Assembly (NCBI GenBank): GCA_013343275.1
Contig: CP046106.1
Span: 310,001 to 374,000 of the forward strand
Origin: Candidatus Nanohaloarchaea archaeon
GTDB lineage: Archaea; Nanohalarchaeota; Nanosalinia; Nanosalinales; Nanosalinaceae
Direction: 5' to 3'
Length of the DNA: 64,000 nucleotides
The notes under the pieces: model-generated
Told to the model about the DNA's origin: nothing
What the model saw: only the letters and a program-made list of their open reading frames with translations
Databases searched by the model: none
Shown here: positions 48,963-57,969 of the stretch, one piece after another
Layout of the letters: each line of letters opens with the position of its first letter
Numbering within the stretch: the stretch's first letter is position 1
Position numbers and translations under genes: made by a program

Positions 48963-49628
48963 TTACCTTCCCTTCTTTCTTCTAAGTTTCTGGTAGTGCT
49001 CCAATGCCTCTTTTACATCCTCCAGCTCTACAGCAGGGAAGTTCTTCTTGATGTGGTAGAACTCGGAGTAGCTTGCGTTCCATATCGGAAAGCCTGATAG
49101 ACACTCACGCTCTGGATTGTCTCCTGTACGGATAACGAAGTCTATAGACGAATCAAGTTCAAGCGATGAAGCCATGTTTTCCTCGGTAAAGCCGTCTTCT
49201 TCCTCAGCTATACTTTCTGAGGCCTGTAGAATATCGGATTTGCCATCGTAGGAGATCAGTGCGTTGATCTGTTTCTTCCCCTCGCTGAACTGTTCCTCGA
49301 GGTCTGACAGCTTCTGCTGCAGATGATCCGGTAAGGCATCTGGCATGGTTGTAGCCCAGTTAAATCGGAAGCCTCTGTCCCCAAACTCTTCAGCTACCTC
49401 CGATATTGTGGATTCAAGTAGCTTGAATAGGTCTTCGAGTTCTTCATCGTCTCTTTTCAGGTTCTCCTCGGAGAGAAGGTAGAAGCTTACTTCTTCGACA
49501 TCTTCATCTTTCAGGTTGCGGCCTATCTGCTTAATTACATTTTTAGCTTCTCTGTAGGCCTCGGCGTTTTCAATGCCTTCGTTGTCTGCGTATCTGCGGT
49601 TTCCGTCAGGTATTACTCCCAGATGCAT
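48963..49628 (-). CDS. uppS: cis-Prenyltransferase (undecaprenyl-type diphosphate synthase)
   Basis: A 221-aa enzyme, short for the family (~240-300). It has IPDGNRRYA near the N-terminus (family HxxxDGNRR, here without the leading His-x-Ala-x-I-M wording), FYLLSEENLKR, INALISYDGKSDIL and the diphosphate-binding end DFVIRTGDNPERECLSGFPIWNASYSEFYH (family RTSGExRLSNFxLWQxxYxE). It extends an allylic diphosphate with isopentenyl units to make the lipid carrier for surface glycans. It is followed at once by the mini zinc-ribbon gene. Confidence 0.87.
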   Translation of the reverse strand: MHLGVIPDGNRRYADNEGIENAEAYREAKNVIKQIGRNLKDEDVEEVSFYLLSEENLKRDDEELEDLFKLLESTISEVAEEFGDRGFRFNWATTMPDALPDHLQQKLSDLEEQFSEGKKQINALISYDGKSDILQASESIAEEEDGFTEENMASSLELDSSIDFVIRTGDNPERECLSGFPIWNASYSEFYHIKKNFPAVELEDVKEALEHYQKLRRKKGR

Positions 49629-49689
49629 TATATCTTCTACCTATCTGAAATCAGATTATTAGACTTTTAAATTAAGTCAATCCTCTCCA

Positions 49690-50895
49690 TTACTCGTACC
49701 TCAGTGCCTCGGCTGGCTCAAGTGCTGCGGCCCTCTTGGCAGGTAGCACTCCTGAAACAATCCCTAGTATAGTGGAGAACAGGAGCGAACCTATCAGAAG
49801 TTTAGGACCGAGGTAGGGGGAGATATTCAGGGAGGCGGCCTGGGAGACTCCGTAAGCTCCGATCCATGATAGTGCTGATCCGAACAACAGCCCGAGTAGT
49901 CCTCCTAGAAAACCTATCGCTGCGGATTCAAGCAGGAATATAAACATTATCTGCTGTGTCTGAGCTCCGATAGCCCTCATTACCCCTATCTCTCTTGTTC
50001 GCTGTGATACAGAGGTATACATAGTGTTCATTATTCCTACTGCACCTACAAACAACGATATAGAGGCAATCCCTACTACTACTCCACTCACTACACTAAG
50101 GATACTGTTAAAGGATTCGAGTAGATCTTCCTGCGTGGAGACTGTGAAGTCCTCACTACCTTTCTTCACGTTCCTTTCGTTCCTCAAAGCTGTATTAACG
50201 TCTTCCTCAGCTTCCTTAACTTCAGTTCCTTCCTCTACAGAGGCAAATATCCAGTCATAGCCTTCATTCCTATCCATGGCTTCCCGGGCAGAATCAAGAG
50301 TTAGTATCACCGCAGTGTCTATAGAGGGATCGCCCGTCGGGGCCAGAACACCTACTATCCTGTACTCCTGACCGTTGACCTCCAGTTTTGATCTGATACC
50401 AGGTTCCTCGCTAAAGACTCTGTTAGCTATCCTGCTGCCGACCACAATGTTGTAGCGGTCGTTTTCTCTCACCATTCTTCCGGACTCTATCTCCATCGCC
50501 CAGCTCTCAAGCACCAGTTGCTGTTCATGGCCAGCAGGTATCCCTATGACAGGAAGGTATCTCAGCTGGTCATTATAGCTAACTCCTGTGCTCATGAATA
50601 TAGCACCTCCTGCACTCTCCACAGATTTAACAGATCTCACTGCAGCCAGATCGCTCTGATCTAGAGTAGCTGAGCCCGCAGTCTGGCTCTGGAACTGATT
50701 GCCTCCAGGATTGATAAACAGCTTGTTTCCTCCGATTGACTCGAACTCCTGCTGTATCGAAGTCTGCAAACCCTGTCCTAGAGATACCAGAGATACTACA
50801 GCAGCTATCCCGATAAATATTCCGATAACTGTCAGGCCTGTCCTGCGCTTTCTGCGCATAATATTCCGGAAGCTCATCTTGACGTACTCTATCAT
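49690..50895 (-). CDS. MacB/FtsX-type ABC permease (second copy)
   Basis: A 401-aa permease with an N-terminal membrane helix, a large extracellular MacB_PCD domain, and three C-terminal FtsX helices (SVVSGVVVGIASISLFVGAVGIMNTMY, SQRTREIGVMRAIGA, IGFLGGLLGLLFGSAL). Family wording VGIMNTM...REIGVMRAIGA is exact. It is closely similar in plan to the upstream permease gene, which overlaps it by 4 nt, suggesting duplication and a heterodimeric transporter. Confidence 0.92.
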   Translation of the reverse strand: MIEYVKMSFRNIMRRKRRTGLTVIGIFIGIAAVVSLVSLGQGLQTSIQQEFESIGGNKLFINPGGNQFQSQTAGSATLDQSDLAAVRSVKSVESAGGAIFMSTGVSYNDQLRYLPVIGIPAGHEQQLVLESWAMEIESGRMVRENDRYNIVVGSRIANRVFSEEPGIRSKLEVNGQEYRIVGVLAPTGDPSIDTAVILTLDSAREAMDRNEGYDWIFASVEEGTEVKEAEEDVNTALRNERNVKKGSEDFTVSTQEDLLESFNSILSVVSGVVVGIASISLFVGAVGIMNTMYTSVSQRTREIGVMRAIGAQTQQIMFIFLLESAAIGFLGGLLGLLFGSALSWIGAYGVSQAASLNISPYLGPKLLIGSLLFSTILGIVSGVLPAKRAAALEPAEALRYE

Positions 50896-52097
50896 TTGTC
50901 GTACCTCAGGGCATCTACTGGATTCATTTTAGCTGCTTTTCTGGCAGGGAGGAAACCTGATAAAGTCCCTATAACAAAAGCAAAGGCCATAGCGCCCAGT
51001 ATCATCTGTGGGCTTGCTCCTGGAGTCATCTCCAGGCCTACCTGCTGGGAGATTATTTCGCTGGCGGCAAAACTTATTCCGAGACCTGCGACCACACCGA
51101 AAAACCCTCCTACAAGCCCGATAATACCGGATTCTATGAGAAATATTCGAAGTATCTGCCAGTTAGTAGCTCCTACTGCCTTCATTACCCCTACCTCCTG
51201 TGTTCTCTCAGTTACGGAGGTGTACATCGTATTCATTATTCCAACCCCTCCTACCAGAAGGGAGATTGCGCCCAGGCCTACAAGAAATCCTCTTATTAGA
51301 GCTAGCTGGCTCTGGAACGAACTTATTATATCAGCAGCAGTTCGGGTAGTGAAGTCTTCCTCACCTTTTCTCAGGCCTCTGTTCTGGCGGAGCGAGGCCC
51401 TTATGTTCTCTTCAACTTCAGCAGGTTGATATCCGGGATCTACTCTTGCAATTATCTGGTCATAGGTATCTTCCTTATCGAGTACTTTCCGAGCAGTTTC
51501 CATCTGCATGATTATACCGGAGCTGGCAGTCCCCGAGGTCTCAACTATCCCTACTACCCTGTAGTCAGTGCCGTTTATCGAGAGTTTGGATCTGAGATGA
51601 AGTTCGTCCTCAAAACGGTTCTCTGTAGCGGACTGGCTGACAAGTATGCTGTATCTGTCGTTGTCACGGAGATATCTTCCTTCAACTACTTCAAGACCTG
51701 AGGCCTCTTTTGCAAGTCCAGCACTGGTTCCTGTAGGCAGACCTGTTACCGAGAAATAACTTGACTCATCTCCGTAGCTGGCTATGATTGAGGACGAGAC
51801 AAGGCCTACTGCTTCATCCACCCCTCGAGTATTTTCTATGGTTCGGAGACTTTCATCTGTAAGCTTGGCTGTGCTCGAGGTAAATCTTGAGGATAGGCTG
51901 TTGCCGCCTGGCGAGATGAAAACCTTGTTACCTCCTAGCTCCTGTAGTTCCCCCTGCACCGAGTTTTCCAGGCCCTGCCCTATTGATAGCAGCGAAACTA
52001 TGGCCAGAATGCCTACCATTGTGCCGATAATGGTGAGCCAGGAACGTTTCTTTCGGTGGCTTATGTTCCTGACTGCAAGCCGGAAGTAATCGAACAT
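50892..52097 (-). CDS. MacB/FtsX-type ABC permease (first copy)
   Basis: A 401-aa permease of the same plan: N-terminal helix (KKRSWLTIIGTMVGILAIVSLLSIGQGL), MacB_PCD domain (GNKVFISPGG onward), and FtsX helices with GGVGIMNTMYTSVTERTQEVGVMKAVGA and GSLSGFLPARKAAKMNPVDALRY. With the paired permease and the LolD-type ATPase it would form a mechanotransmission-type ABC system that acts on extracellular or membrane substrates. It follows the NEW3-type protein gene by 7 nt. Confidence 0.92.
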   Translation of the reverse strand: MFDYFRLAVRNISHRKKRSWLTIIGTMVGILAIVSLLSIGQGLENSVQGELQELGGNKVFISPGGNSLSSRFTSSTAKLTDESLRTIENTRGVDEAVGLVSSSIIASYGDESSYFSVTGLPTGTSAGLAKEASGLEVVEGRYLRDNDRYSILVSQSATENRFEDELHLRSKLSINGTDYRVVGIVETSGTASSGIIMQMETARKVLDKEDTYDQIIARVDPGYQPAEVEENIRASLRQNRGLRKGEEDFTTRTAADIISSFQSQLALIRGFLVGLGAISLLVGGVGIMNTMYTSVTERTQEVGVMKAVGATNWQILRIFLIESGIIGLVGGFFGVVAGLGISFAASEIISQQVGLEMTPGASPQMILGAMAFAFVIGTLSGFLPARKAAKMNPVDALRYDK

Positions 52098-52104
52098 AGA
52101 TCAG

Positions 52105-53298
52105 CTACCTTCTCTTTCTCCAGTAGTAGATAGCTCCTGCGGCCAGCACAACGACGACAATCAGAGGTATTACCGGGCTTCCTGATTTTGTGCCGTACTT
52201 CTTTTTCTCCTCTGCAGTTAGTGCATCAACTGCTACATCCGTAGTGAACGATTTCTCCTCTCCGTTCTCCTGATAGGTAACCTTCACTGGAACCTGAAGA
52301 GAGTCAGCACCAGCAGCCGCATAGACTTCGGCTTCCGCCGTCTGATAGTCATCAGGGTTCATATCTCCCAGGTAGACGCTGCTTCCAGATCTTATACTGT
52401 AGTTCTGGCCGTCAAGAACCTCTACCTTGACGAATTTAGCGGTTCCCTCTCCACGGTTGATGAACCGGAATGTTACTGTGCCAGTACTGCCAGAATCGAT
52501 TGCTCCGTCTTCATTCAGTCCAATCTCCAACTGAGGCTTACCTCCGACCACTATACCCGTGGTCTCAGATTTCGATAGGGAAGCACCGGCCTCGTTCTCA
52601 TATTTAAGAGAGATAGGTATGCTGTAGACTCCGTTCTCGGCGCTTTCATCTATATGGAGCGTGTATGAAACCGTTCGTGTTTCCCCTGGTGCAATACTAC
52701 CTATTCTCTTTCCTGAAGTTCCTGATACCACTGCAGGGGTACTAGTTCCCGGGTTAAGCGAGATCTCTACATTCCGGAAGTACGCTCTTGCGGTATTCTT
52801 TATAGTTAAGTTCATGGTGCGTGATGTTCCTGCTGCTACCTTCTCAGGGAAAGAGACATCGCCTATAACAAGGCCATCGTCGTCAGCCTTTACCTGTACT
52901 GGTATCTTGTAGTTTCTGCCAGTATATTTGGTTGATACCTTGAATTCGAGAGTTTCCTCTCCCTGGAGCGCATTTGAATCTACTCTTATCTGCATCCTGA
53001 ACTCATAGCTGTCTCCCGATTCAAGGCTAGCTATACGCCACCTTTTCTCATTGTCAGGATCTACCGAGAAAGGATAATTCTCCTTGAAAGTAACCGTAAC
53101 ATTACTGTAATCCTCCGACCTTAGATTCGATACCTTAAACCTTACATCAGCATACTGCCCTATCTTCAGAGGCGAGGGCTCCGTGGACATAACCTGTAGA
53201 GAAATCTCTCCAGGCATTGAGACATTTTGCTGTGCTGACACAGGTCCTGAAAACAGGACTGCAAGCGCAATCGTAAATACTAGTGCTAGTCGTTTCAT
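52105..53298 (-). CDS. Exported COG1361-type (NEW3/CARDB) surface protein
   Basis: A 397-aa protein with a signal peptide (KRLALVFTIALAVLFSGPVSA), three tandem beta-sandwich repeats of the NEW3/CARDB kind (LKIGQYADVRFKVSNLRSEDYSNVTV; AAGTSRTMNLTIKNTARAYFRNVEI; DSGSTGTVTFRFINRGEGTAKFVKV), and a C-terminal membrane anchor (VIPLIVVVVLAAGAIYYW) with basic end KRR. It is encoded between the ATPase and permeases, so it is likely the extracytoplasmic component of this ABC system. Confidence 0.87.
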   Translation of the reverse strand: MKRLALVFTIALAVLFSGPVSAQQNVSMPGEISLQVMSTEPSPLKIGQYADVRFKVSNLRSEDYSNVTVTFKENYPFSVDPDNEKRWRIASLESGDSYEFRMQIRVDSNALQGEETLEFKVSTKYTGRNYKIPVQVKADDDGLVIGDVSFPEKVAAGTSRTMNLTIKNTARAYFRNVEISLNPGTSTPAVVSGTSGKRIGSIAPGETRTVSYTLHIDESAENGVYSIPISLKYENEAGASLSKSETTGIVVGGKPQLEIGLNEDGAIDSGSTGTVTFRFINRGEGTAKFVKVEVLDGQNYSIRSGSSVYLGDMNPDDYQTAEAEVYAAAGADSLQVPVKVTYQENGEEKSFTTDVAVDALTAEEKKKYGTKSGSPVIPLIVVVVLAAGAIYYWRKRR

Positions 53299-53307
53299 AG
53301 TATTGAT

Positions 53308-54027
53308 TTAATCATCTTGAATTCTCGAGGTGTACTCGTAGTTGTCTTCCTTCTCTTTTTTCGTAGTTACACCATCCGTTATATCTACTATATACTCTGC
53401 GTACTGTGCATCGTGCGGATCATGTGTCACCATGATAATAGTCTTTCCTTCTTCCTCATTAAGCTCCTTTAACAGCTCCATTACCTTGTCCCCAGTCTCT
53501 GTATCCAGATTTCCTGTAGGCTCGTCCGCCAGGATAATCTCGGGATCATTTACCAGAGCCCGTGCGATTGAAACTCGCTGTTGCTGACCTCCCGAAAGCT
53601 CAGAAGGCATGTGATCCAGTCTGTTACCTAGGCCCATACGTTCCAGCAGTTCCTTACTTCTCTCCATTCTCTCCTTCCGGGACGAACCTCTGAAGAGCAT
53701 AGGTAGAGCCACATTCTCCTGGGCCGTCATAGAGGAGATCAGGTTGAACTTCTGAAAGACAAAACCTACCTTCTCACTTCTTAACCGGGCTAACTCGTTC
53801 TCACTTAATTCAGAGAGATCGTTGTCATCCAGCGTTACTTTTCCTTTTGTAGGTACATCGAGAGCTCCAATCATATTCATCAAGGTAGATTTTCCTGATC
53901 CTGAAGGACCCATGATGGCCACGAAATCTCCCTGATTTATTTCCAGATCAGAACCTCTCAAGGCCTTTACAGTATTCTCTCCCATCTGGTACTCTTTAAC
54001 TACGTCTTCTAGATCAATCAAAGCCAT
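53308..54027 (-). CDS. MacB/LolD-type ABC transporter ATPase
   Basis: A 239-aa ATPase with Walker [10 protein letters not shown] (40-48), Q-loop FVFQKFNLI, signature [15 protein letters not shown], Walker [12 protein letters not shown] and the switch His in VTHDPH. The wording [14 protein letters not shown] and [11 protein letters not shown] is that of the MacB/LolD/FtsE subfamily. First gene of a four-gene operon (ATPase, NEW3 protein, two permeases) with gaps of 9, 7 and -4 nt. Confidence 0.95.
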   Translation of the reverse strand: MALIDLEDVVKEYQMGENTVKALRGSDLEINQGDFVAIMGPSGSGKSTLMNMIGALDVPTKGKVTLDDNDLSELSENELARLRSEKVGFVFQKFNLISSMTAQENVALPMLFRGSSRKERMERSKELLERMGLGNRLDHMPSELSGGQQQRVSIARALVNDPEIILADEPTGNLDTETGDKVMELLKELNEEEGKTIIMVTHDPHDAQYAEYIVDITDGVTTKKEKEDNYEYTSRIQDD

Positions 54028-54069
54028 CTGTTAGATACAGTTATCAGGATTCTTTATCAAGTCTTGGGA

Positions 54070-54091
54070 AAATTCGGTTTCCATCGAATTT
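54070..54091. promoter_or_regulatory. Inverted repeat between ABC operon and GbsR-like gene
   Basis: A perfect inverted repeat, AAATTCG-GTTTCCAT-CGAATTT, lies in the 101-bp divergent promoter between the ATPase gene and the GbsR-type regulator. It is a good candidate operator for that regulator. TATA-like sequence (TTTATTCATTTTTTATT) follows on the rightward side. Confidence 0.55.
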
Positions 54092-54128
54092 ATTCATTTT
54101 TTATTTCTGCCTCTCCAACCATAAAATA

Positions 54129-54659
54129 ATGGCCAGCGATCAGGATGCAGCAGAGACAGTTATAGAAGCGATGGAAGATGTTGCCGAGGTGTACGGTTTC
54201 AGGAAAAGCTACGCCAGAGTCTACGGCACACTCTATTTCCAGACCGATGCCCAGACCATGGACGAGCTAAGCGATAAGACGGGTTTTGCCAAGTCAACAG
54301 TTTCCGATGCTCTGCAGAAGCTGGAGGAGCTGCATATGGTCTACAGCGAGAAGAGAGAAGGTCATGGGAAGACCAAGTTCTACCAGGCTGAAGAAGACCT
54401 GGAGAAGGCCATGAAGAAGATAATAGATAATCAGGCTACGGACGAGATCCAGATAATGCTCGACGCCCTGGAAGAGGCGAAAGAACAGGCCGATGAAGGA
54501 AGTACGGAAGAGGAGAAGATAGAGAATCTGCAGGATTTCTACCAGAAGTCAAGAAAGATTATCGGGCTTTTCAAGAAAATGCCGAGTGGCAAAGTGCTCT
54601 CACGGATCTCAGAGTCTTTAAAGACCAGCCTGTCAAGAGTCAGCGGAAAAGACTCCTGA
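54129..54659 (+). CDS. GbsR/MarR-type winged-helix regulator
   Basis: A 176-aa protein. The N-terminal winged helix resembles GbsR: YGFRKSYARVYGTLYFQTDAQTMDELSDKTGFAKSTVSDALQKLEELHMV, then a wing with KREGHGKTKFYQ. A helical acidic dimerisation region and a basic C-terminal tail follow. GbsR-type regulators often control osmolyte or drug-export genes. It is divergent from the ABC operon and probably controls it; convergent with the reductase gene with a 20-nt overlap. Confidence 0.85.
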   Translation: MASDQDAAETVIEAMEDVAEVYGFRKSYARVYGTLYFQTDAQTMDELSDKTGFAKSTVSDALQKLEELHMVYSEKREGHGKTKFYQAEEDLEKAMKKIIDNQATDEIQIMLDALEEAKEQADEGSTEEEKIENLQDFYQKSRKIIGLFKKMPSGKVLSRISESLKTSLSRVSGKDS

Positions 54660-55707
54660 ACTGATCAAAAGAAAGTAGAGTAGAAGGCCTATCCATATGA
54701 ACACCTATTTCTCCCTCAAAAATCTTTAAACCTGATCTCTGGATTAATTCGGGCCACGAGTAGGCTTTCTCGAAAATCTTACCTGCCCGGATTTCGTTCA
54801 GAAGTTCCGACCGCCAGGCCTTCTCGTAGTCATCAAGAGTATCAGGATCCTCAACATCTATGGATTCCGCAGCTTTTTCTACTGCTCTCATTCCGTAAAG
54901 TATCCCTCCCCCGGTGAATGGCTTGGTCTGGGCTGCTGCATCACCTACAAGGAATACTCTTTCAGAAGTAACCGTTTGTGCAGGCCCTACAGGTATAGCT
55001 CCCGCACAGATATTCCTCTGCTCTTCCTGATCGATGAAGCCATCTGTTATCTTATTCAGCCATTTCTGAGGGTTCTCACCTTTCGGTACTGCGGCGCCGT
55101 ACTCTACAGAGTCTCCTCTGGGGATTCTCCAGCCGAAAAACTCTGGAACTTCAAGAAAAACATCCACAAAGTCCGAAGGATCGTTCTCATCCGAGAAACA
55201 GAGGATTCCCTGATAGAAATGGTCCGGTTCTGGAAGACCGATCTGATCTCTGACGGTAGATGAGGCACCATCACATCCTGCAACCATAGAGGCCCGGTAT
55301 TCCCCTCTGTCAGTAAGTACCTTAACCCCGTCTTTATTCTCCTCTACTTTTTCAACTGTCTCTCCAAGCCTGTATTCTGCTCCTGCATCCTTAGCCTCCT
55401 CTGCCTTCAGTTTATCTAGCTCCACACGGTCTATAACATAGGAAACTGTCTCATTCTTGTAGAAACTGTATTCTGCATCGGACTCGGTGTGGAAGTTTGC
55501 TCCTGTGATCTCATTCTGGTAAAGCCTGTCACGAGCTTCCTCTGGTACGAAATCCCAGATATCGGGCGAAACATGACCTGAACAGGCAAGAGGCTTACCT
55601 ATCTCATCTGAACGCTCTATTAGAAGTACTTCAAGGCCTTTCTCCTGCATTTTCTGTGCGAGGTGCGATCCTACAGGACCTGCACCTACAATGATTAAGT
55701 CTCTCAA
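54640..55707 (-). CDS. Geranylgeranyl reductase family protein
   Basis: A 355-aa flavoprotein: the FAD motif GAGPVGSHLAQKM (8-20) followed by LLIERSDEIGKPLACSGHVS, DGASSTVR, and VFLVGDAAAQTKPFTGGGILYGMRAVEKAA near 255-285, the signature of archaeal GGR. It saturates the isoprenoid chains of archaeal membrane lipids. The C-terminal extension is short compared with some GGRs. The ferredoxin gene 53 nt upstream on the same strand is a likely electron donor, an arrangement also known for methanogen GGR. Confidence 0.9.
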   Translation of the reverse strand: MRDLIIVGAGPVGSHLAQKMQEKGLEVLLIERSDEIGKPLACSGHVSPDIWDFVPEEARDRLYQNEITGANFHTESDAEYSFYKNETVSYVIDRVELDKLKAEEAKDAGAEYRLGETVEKVEENKDGVKVLTDRGEYRASMVAGCDGASSTVRDQIGLPEPDHFYQGILCFSDENDPSDFVDVFLEVPEFFGWRIPRGDSVEYGAAVPKGENPQKWLNKITDGFIDQEEQRNICAGAIPVGPAQTVTSERVFLVGDAAAQTKPFTGGGILYGMRAVEKAAESIDVEDPDTLDDYEKAWRSELLNEIRAGKIFEKAYSWPELIQRSGLKIFEGEIGVHMDRPSTLLSFDQFRSLFR

Positions 55708-55759
55708 CCGAAAATCGCCTGGATTTTCTGTGAAATCTTAAAATCAGAGATTTTATTCA

Positions 55760-56065
55760 TTAGTACCAGTCGGGTTCGGAGATTTTGATGTCGCCGTAGA
55801 CTTCTGTCTGGCAGCTCAGACGGAACGGGCCATCCAGTACTTCTTCTCCCTGGAATCTTCGAAGAGTATTTTTCTCGTCCTGCTGTTGTTCGGAGAGGTT
55901 TTCCATTCCTTCTTCGACTTTTACCCGACAGGTTGTGCAGTTGCAGAATCCTCCACATGCGTGCATCCATTCGACCCCTCCGTGAAGAAGTGCCTGTAGT
56001 ATTGACTGGCCGTCCTCTGCCTCTACCTCTTCGTCCCTGTCGGTGAACTCTATTTTGTGTGTCAT
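55760..56065 (-). CDS. [2Fe-2S] ferredoxin
   Basis: A 101-aa plant/adrenodoxin-type ferredoxin. Cluster ligands are C37, C43, C46 (HACGGFCNCTTC, with extra C41) and C85 (RLSCQTEV). The CGGxCxCxxC wording is nearer to the bacterial/adrenodoxin type than to the longer haloarchaeal ferredoxin, which carries a helical insert that is absent here. Sits just upstream of the geranylgeranyl reductase gene and is presumably its reductant. Confidence 0.92.
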   Translation of the reverse strand: MTHKIEFTDRDEEVEAEDGQSILQALLHGGVEWMHACGGFCNCTTCRVKVEEGMENLSEQQQDEKNTLRRFQGEEVLDGPFRLSCQTEVYGDIKISEPDWY

Positions 56066-56137
56066 AATTGTTGAGGTCTGTCCAAGTTACAAATAGGTTT
56101 GGAAGAGTTTAAGTTCGAGAGAACTCTTTTTCTCTAC

Positions 56138-57532
56138 ATGAGCGATCTCGGATTTAGAGAATCTCTTGCTATGGGCGTCGGCGGTATTATTGGAGGAGGT
56201 ATTTTCGCTGCTTTAGGTGTTGCCGCAGCAATCGCAGGTAACGCAGCCCCGCTCTCCTATCTACTAGCTGGTATAGTTGCGCTTGCATCTGCCTACTCGT
56301 ACGTAAAAATGACTGCTCACTTCGAAGACGAAGGAGGATCGTTCACATTCCTTGAACATTACGTAGATAATGAGAACATTGCAGGAATAGTTGGATGGAT
56401 ACTCGTAGTTGGATACATCGGTACAATGGCGATGTATGCCTATGCATTCGGTTCTTTCGCCGCCAATATTTTCCCGATGAGTTTCTCGCTACTCCGGCCT
56501 GTTCTATCAGTTGCAATAGTCGCAATCTTTGTACTGGTTAACTTTTCAGGTACTTCCAGTGCTGGAGAATCCGAGGATCTGCTGGTCTACGTCAAGGTCC
56601 TTATACTAGGCCTCTTCTCAGTTTCCGGCATTTACATGATATTTCAGCAGCCTGAGAGAGCATTCTTCACAGGAGGGTTCCTGCAGCACGGTGTTCTATC
56701 GCCTATATTTGCTGTTGGCGCCATATTTGTCTCTTTCGAGGGTTTTCAGCTACTGACTTATGAATACTCGGAGATGAAGGACGGCATAGATACTCTGAAG
56801 AAAGCAGTCTACCTCTCCGTGATCACCTCTTCTGTAATCTATGTGCTGGTCGCTCTTGTCACCACGAACCTGATGACGGCTGAACAGATAGCAGTTCACA
56901 AGGAGACTGCTCTGGCATTTGCCTCATCACAAATCTTCCACAACCAGCTCTTTCAGGCCGCAAGCGTGTTTCTGGTGTCATTAGCCGCTCTTTTCTCAAC
57001 GGCATCAGCAATAAATGCAACCCTTTTCGGTACCTCCAGGCTCACGTATAGAATCGCCAGCGACAACGAAATGCCCGAACTTTTCTCCTTCCGCAACTCT
57101 CACGGAGTACCCACCCACAGTATTGCAGCAGTAGGAGGCCTCACAGCTCTCTTCACCTTTGCCGGTTCACTGGAAGAAGTTACAACCTTTGCATCAGTGG
57201 CCTTCATCTGCATATTCGGAATAGTCAATTTCATCTGCCTCAAAGACACAGAGGCCAGGGACAGGGCATGGATACCAGCTCTCGGCCTGTTCGGATCTAT
57301 CACCTCTCTCGGGCTTCTTGTGATGCATCTTTACCGGACCAACCATCACATGCTGTACTACATAGGAGGAATCTTCATAGCGATATTTATCGCCGAGTTC
57401 TTCTACTTTGAAAGAGAGGAAATTGAGGAAGAGGTCGAAGAGATAGAGGAGGAAGCTGAAAAAGAGGAAAGAGAACTGGAGAAAGAAGTAGAAAATATAG
57501 AGAGCAATCTGGAGGAAGAGTTTGAAAAATAA
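56138..57532 (+). CDS. APC-family amino-acid permease with acidic coiled-coil tail
   Basis: About 464 aa from the ATG at 56138; an earlier TTG at 56099 is less likely because TATA-like sequence (ACAAATAG) near 56087 would put transcription start after it. LGFRESLAMGVGGIIGGGIFAALG is the substrate-binding TM1 motif of APC transporters, and about 12 helices follow. The last ~45 residues are almost all Glu/Lys (EEIEEEVEEIEEE onward), a coiled-coil tail not typical of the family. Transports amino acids or polyamines; the exact substrate is unknown. Confidence 0.88.
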   Translation: MSDLGFRESLAMGVGGIIGGGIFAALGVAAAIAGNAAPLSYLLAGIVALASAYSYVKMTAHFEDEGGSFTFLEHYVDNENIAGIVGWILVVGYIGTMAMYAYAFGSFAANIFPMSFSLLRPVLSVAIVAIFVLVNFSGTSSAGESEDLLVYVKVLILGLFSVSGIYMIFQQPERAFFTGGFLQHGVLSPIFAVGAIFVSFEGFQLLTYEYSEMKDGIDTLKKAVYLSVITSSVIYVLVALVTTNLMTAEQIAVHKETALAFASSQIFHNQLFQAASVFLVSLAALFSTASAINATLFGTSRLTYRIASDNEMPELFSFRNSHGVPTHSIAAVGGLTALFTFAGSLEEVTTFASVAFICIFGIVNFICLKDTEARDRAWIPALGLFGSITSLGLLVMHLYRTNHHMLYYIGGIFIAIFIAEFFYFEREEIEEEVEEIEEEAEKEERELEKEVENIESNLEEEFEK

Positions 57533-57552
57533 TAAGAAAAAGGCGGCAAGGC

Positions 57553-57942
57553 CTATACTGTGCCGGAGAATGTTGCAGCGTAGAAAACTGCTGTCAGGAA
57601 GATAGCAGAGACTGCAGAGTAGTAATGAATTCTCCTGGCCATTTCTCTATCCTCATCAAGCTTCTCTTCCGGAACCTCTTCGGTCTCATCTTCTTCACCT
57701 TTGCTCCGGATGCCTTTAGTTGCAAATCCTGCGCAGAAACTGAATCTTCCCTGATAAAGGCCCTCGAATCCTGCGATTAACGCTGCAAGGACTCCTACAG
57801 TCATTAGTGGCTGGAGATCGAAGCTGTAGGTTGCAAGACTCATTATCCCTGCAGCTCCGAACCCTATTGCCGACATTAGATATCTTCTTCGCTGCTGGTA
57901 CCTGTTGATATTACAGGATCCAGCTTCGTACTCGTAGCTCAT
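57553..57942 (-). CDS. Small membrane protein, unknown
   Basis: A 129-aa protein: a polar N-terminus with GSCNINRYQQRRRYLMS, two close hydrophobic helices (AIGFGAAGIMSLATY and LMTVGVLAALIAGF), a cysteine-containing loop (RFSFCAGFATKG), an acidic linker and a last helix (SAVSAIFLTAVFYAATF). The C-N-I-N motif followed by Arg residues recurs in small bacterial and archaeal membrane proteins, but I cannot name the family. It lies downstream of the site-2 protease gene start region on the same strand as that gene. Confidence 0.65.
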   Translation of the reverse strand: MSYEYEAGSCNINRYQQRRRYLMSAIGFGAAGIMSLATYSFDLQPLMTVGVLAALIAGFEGLYQGRFSFCAGFATKGIRSKGEEDETEEVPEEKLDEDREMARRIHYYSAVSAIFLTAVFYAATFSGTV

Positions 57943-57969
57943 AGAGAAGAATAAAGGAAAAGAGATATT

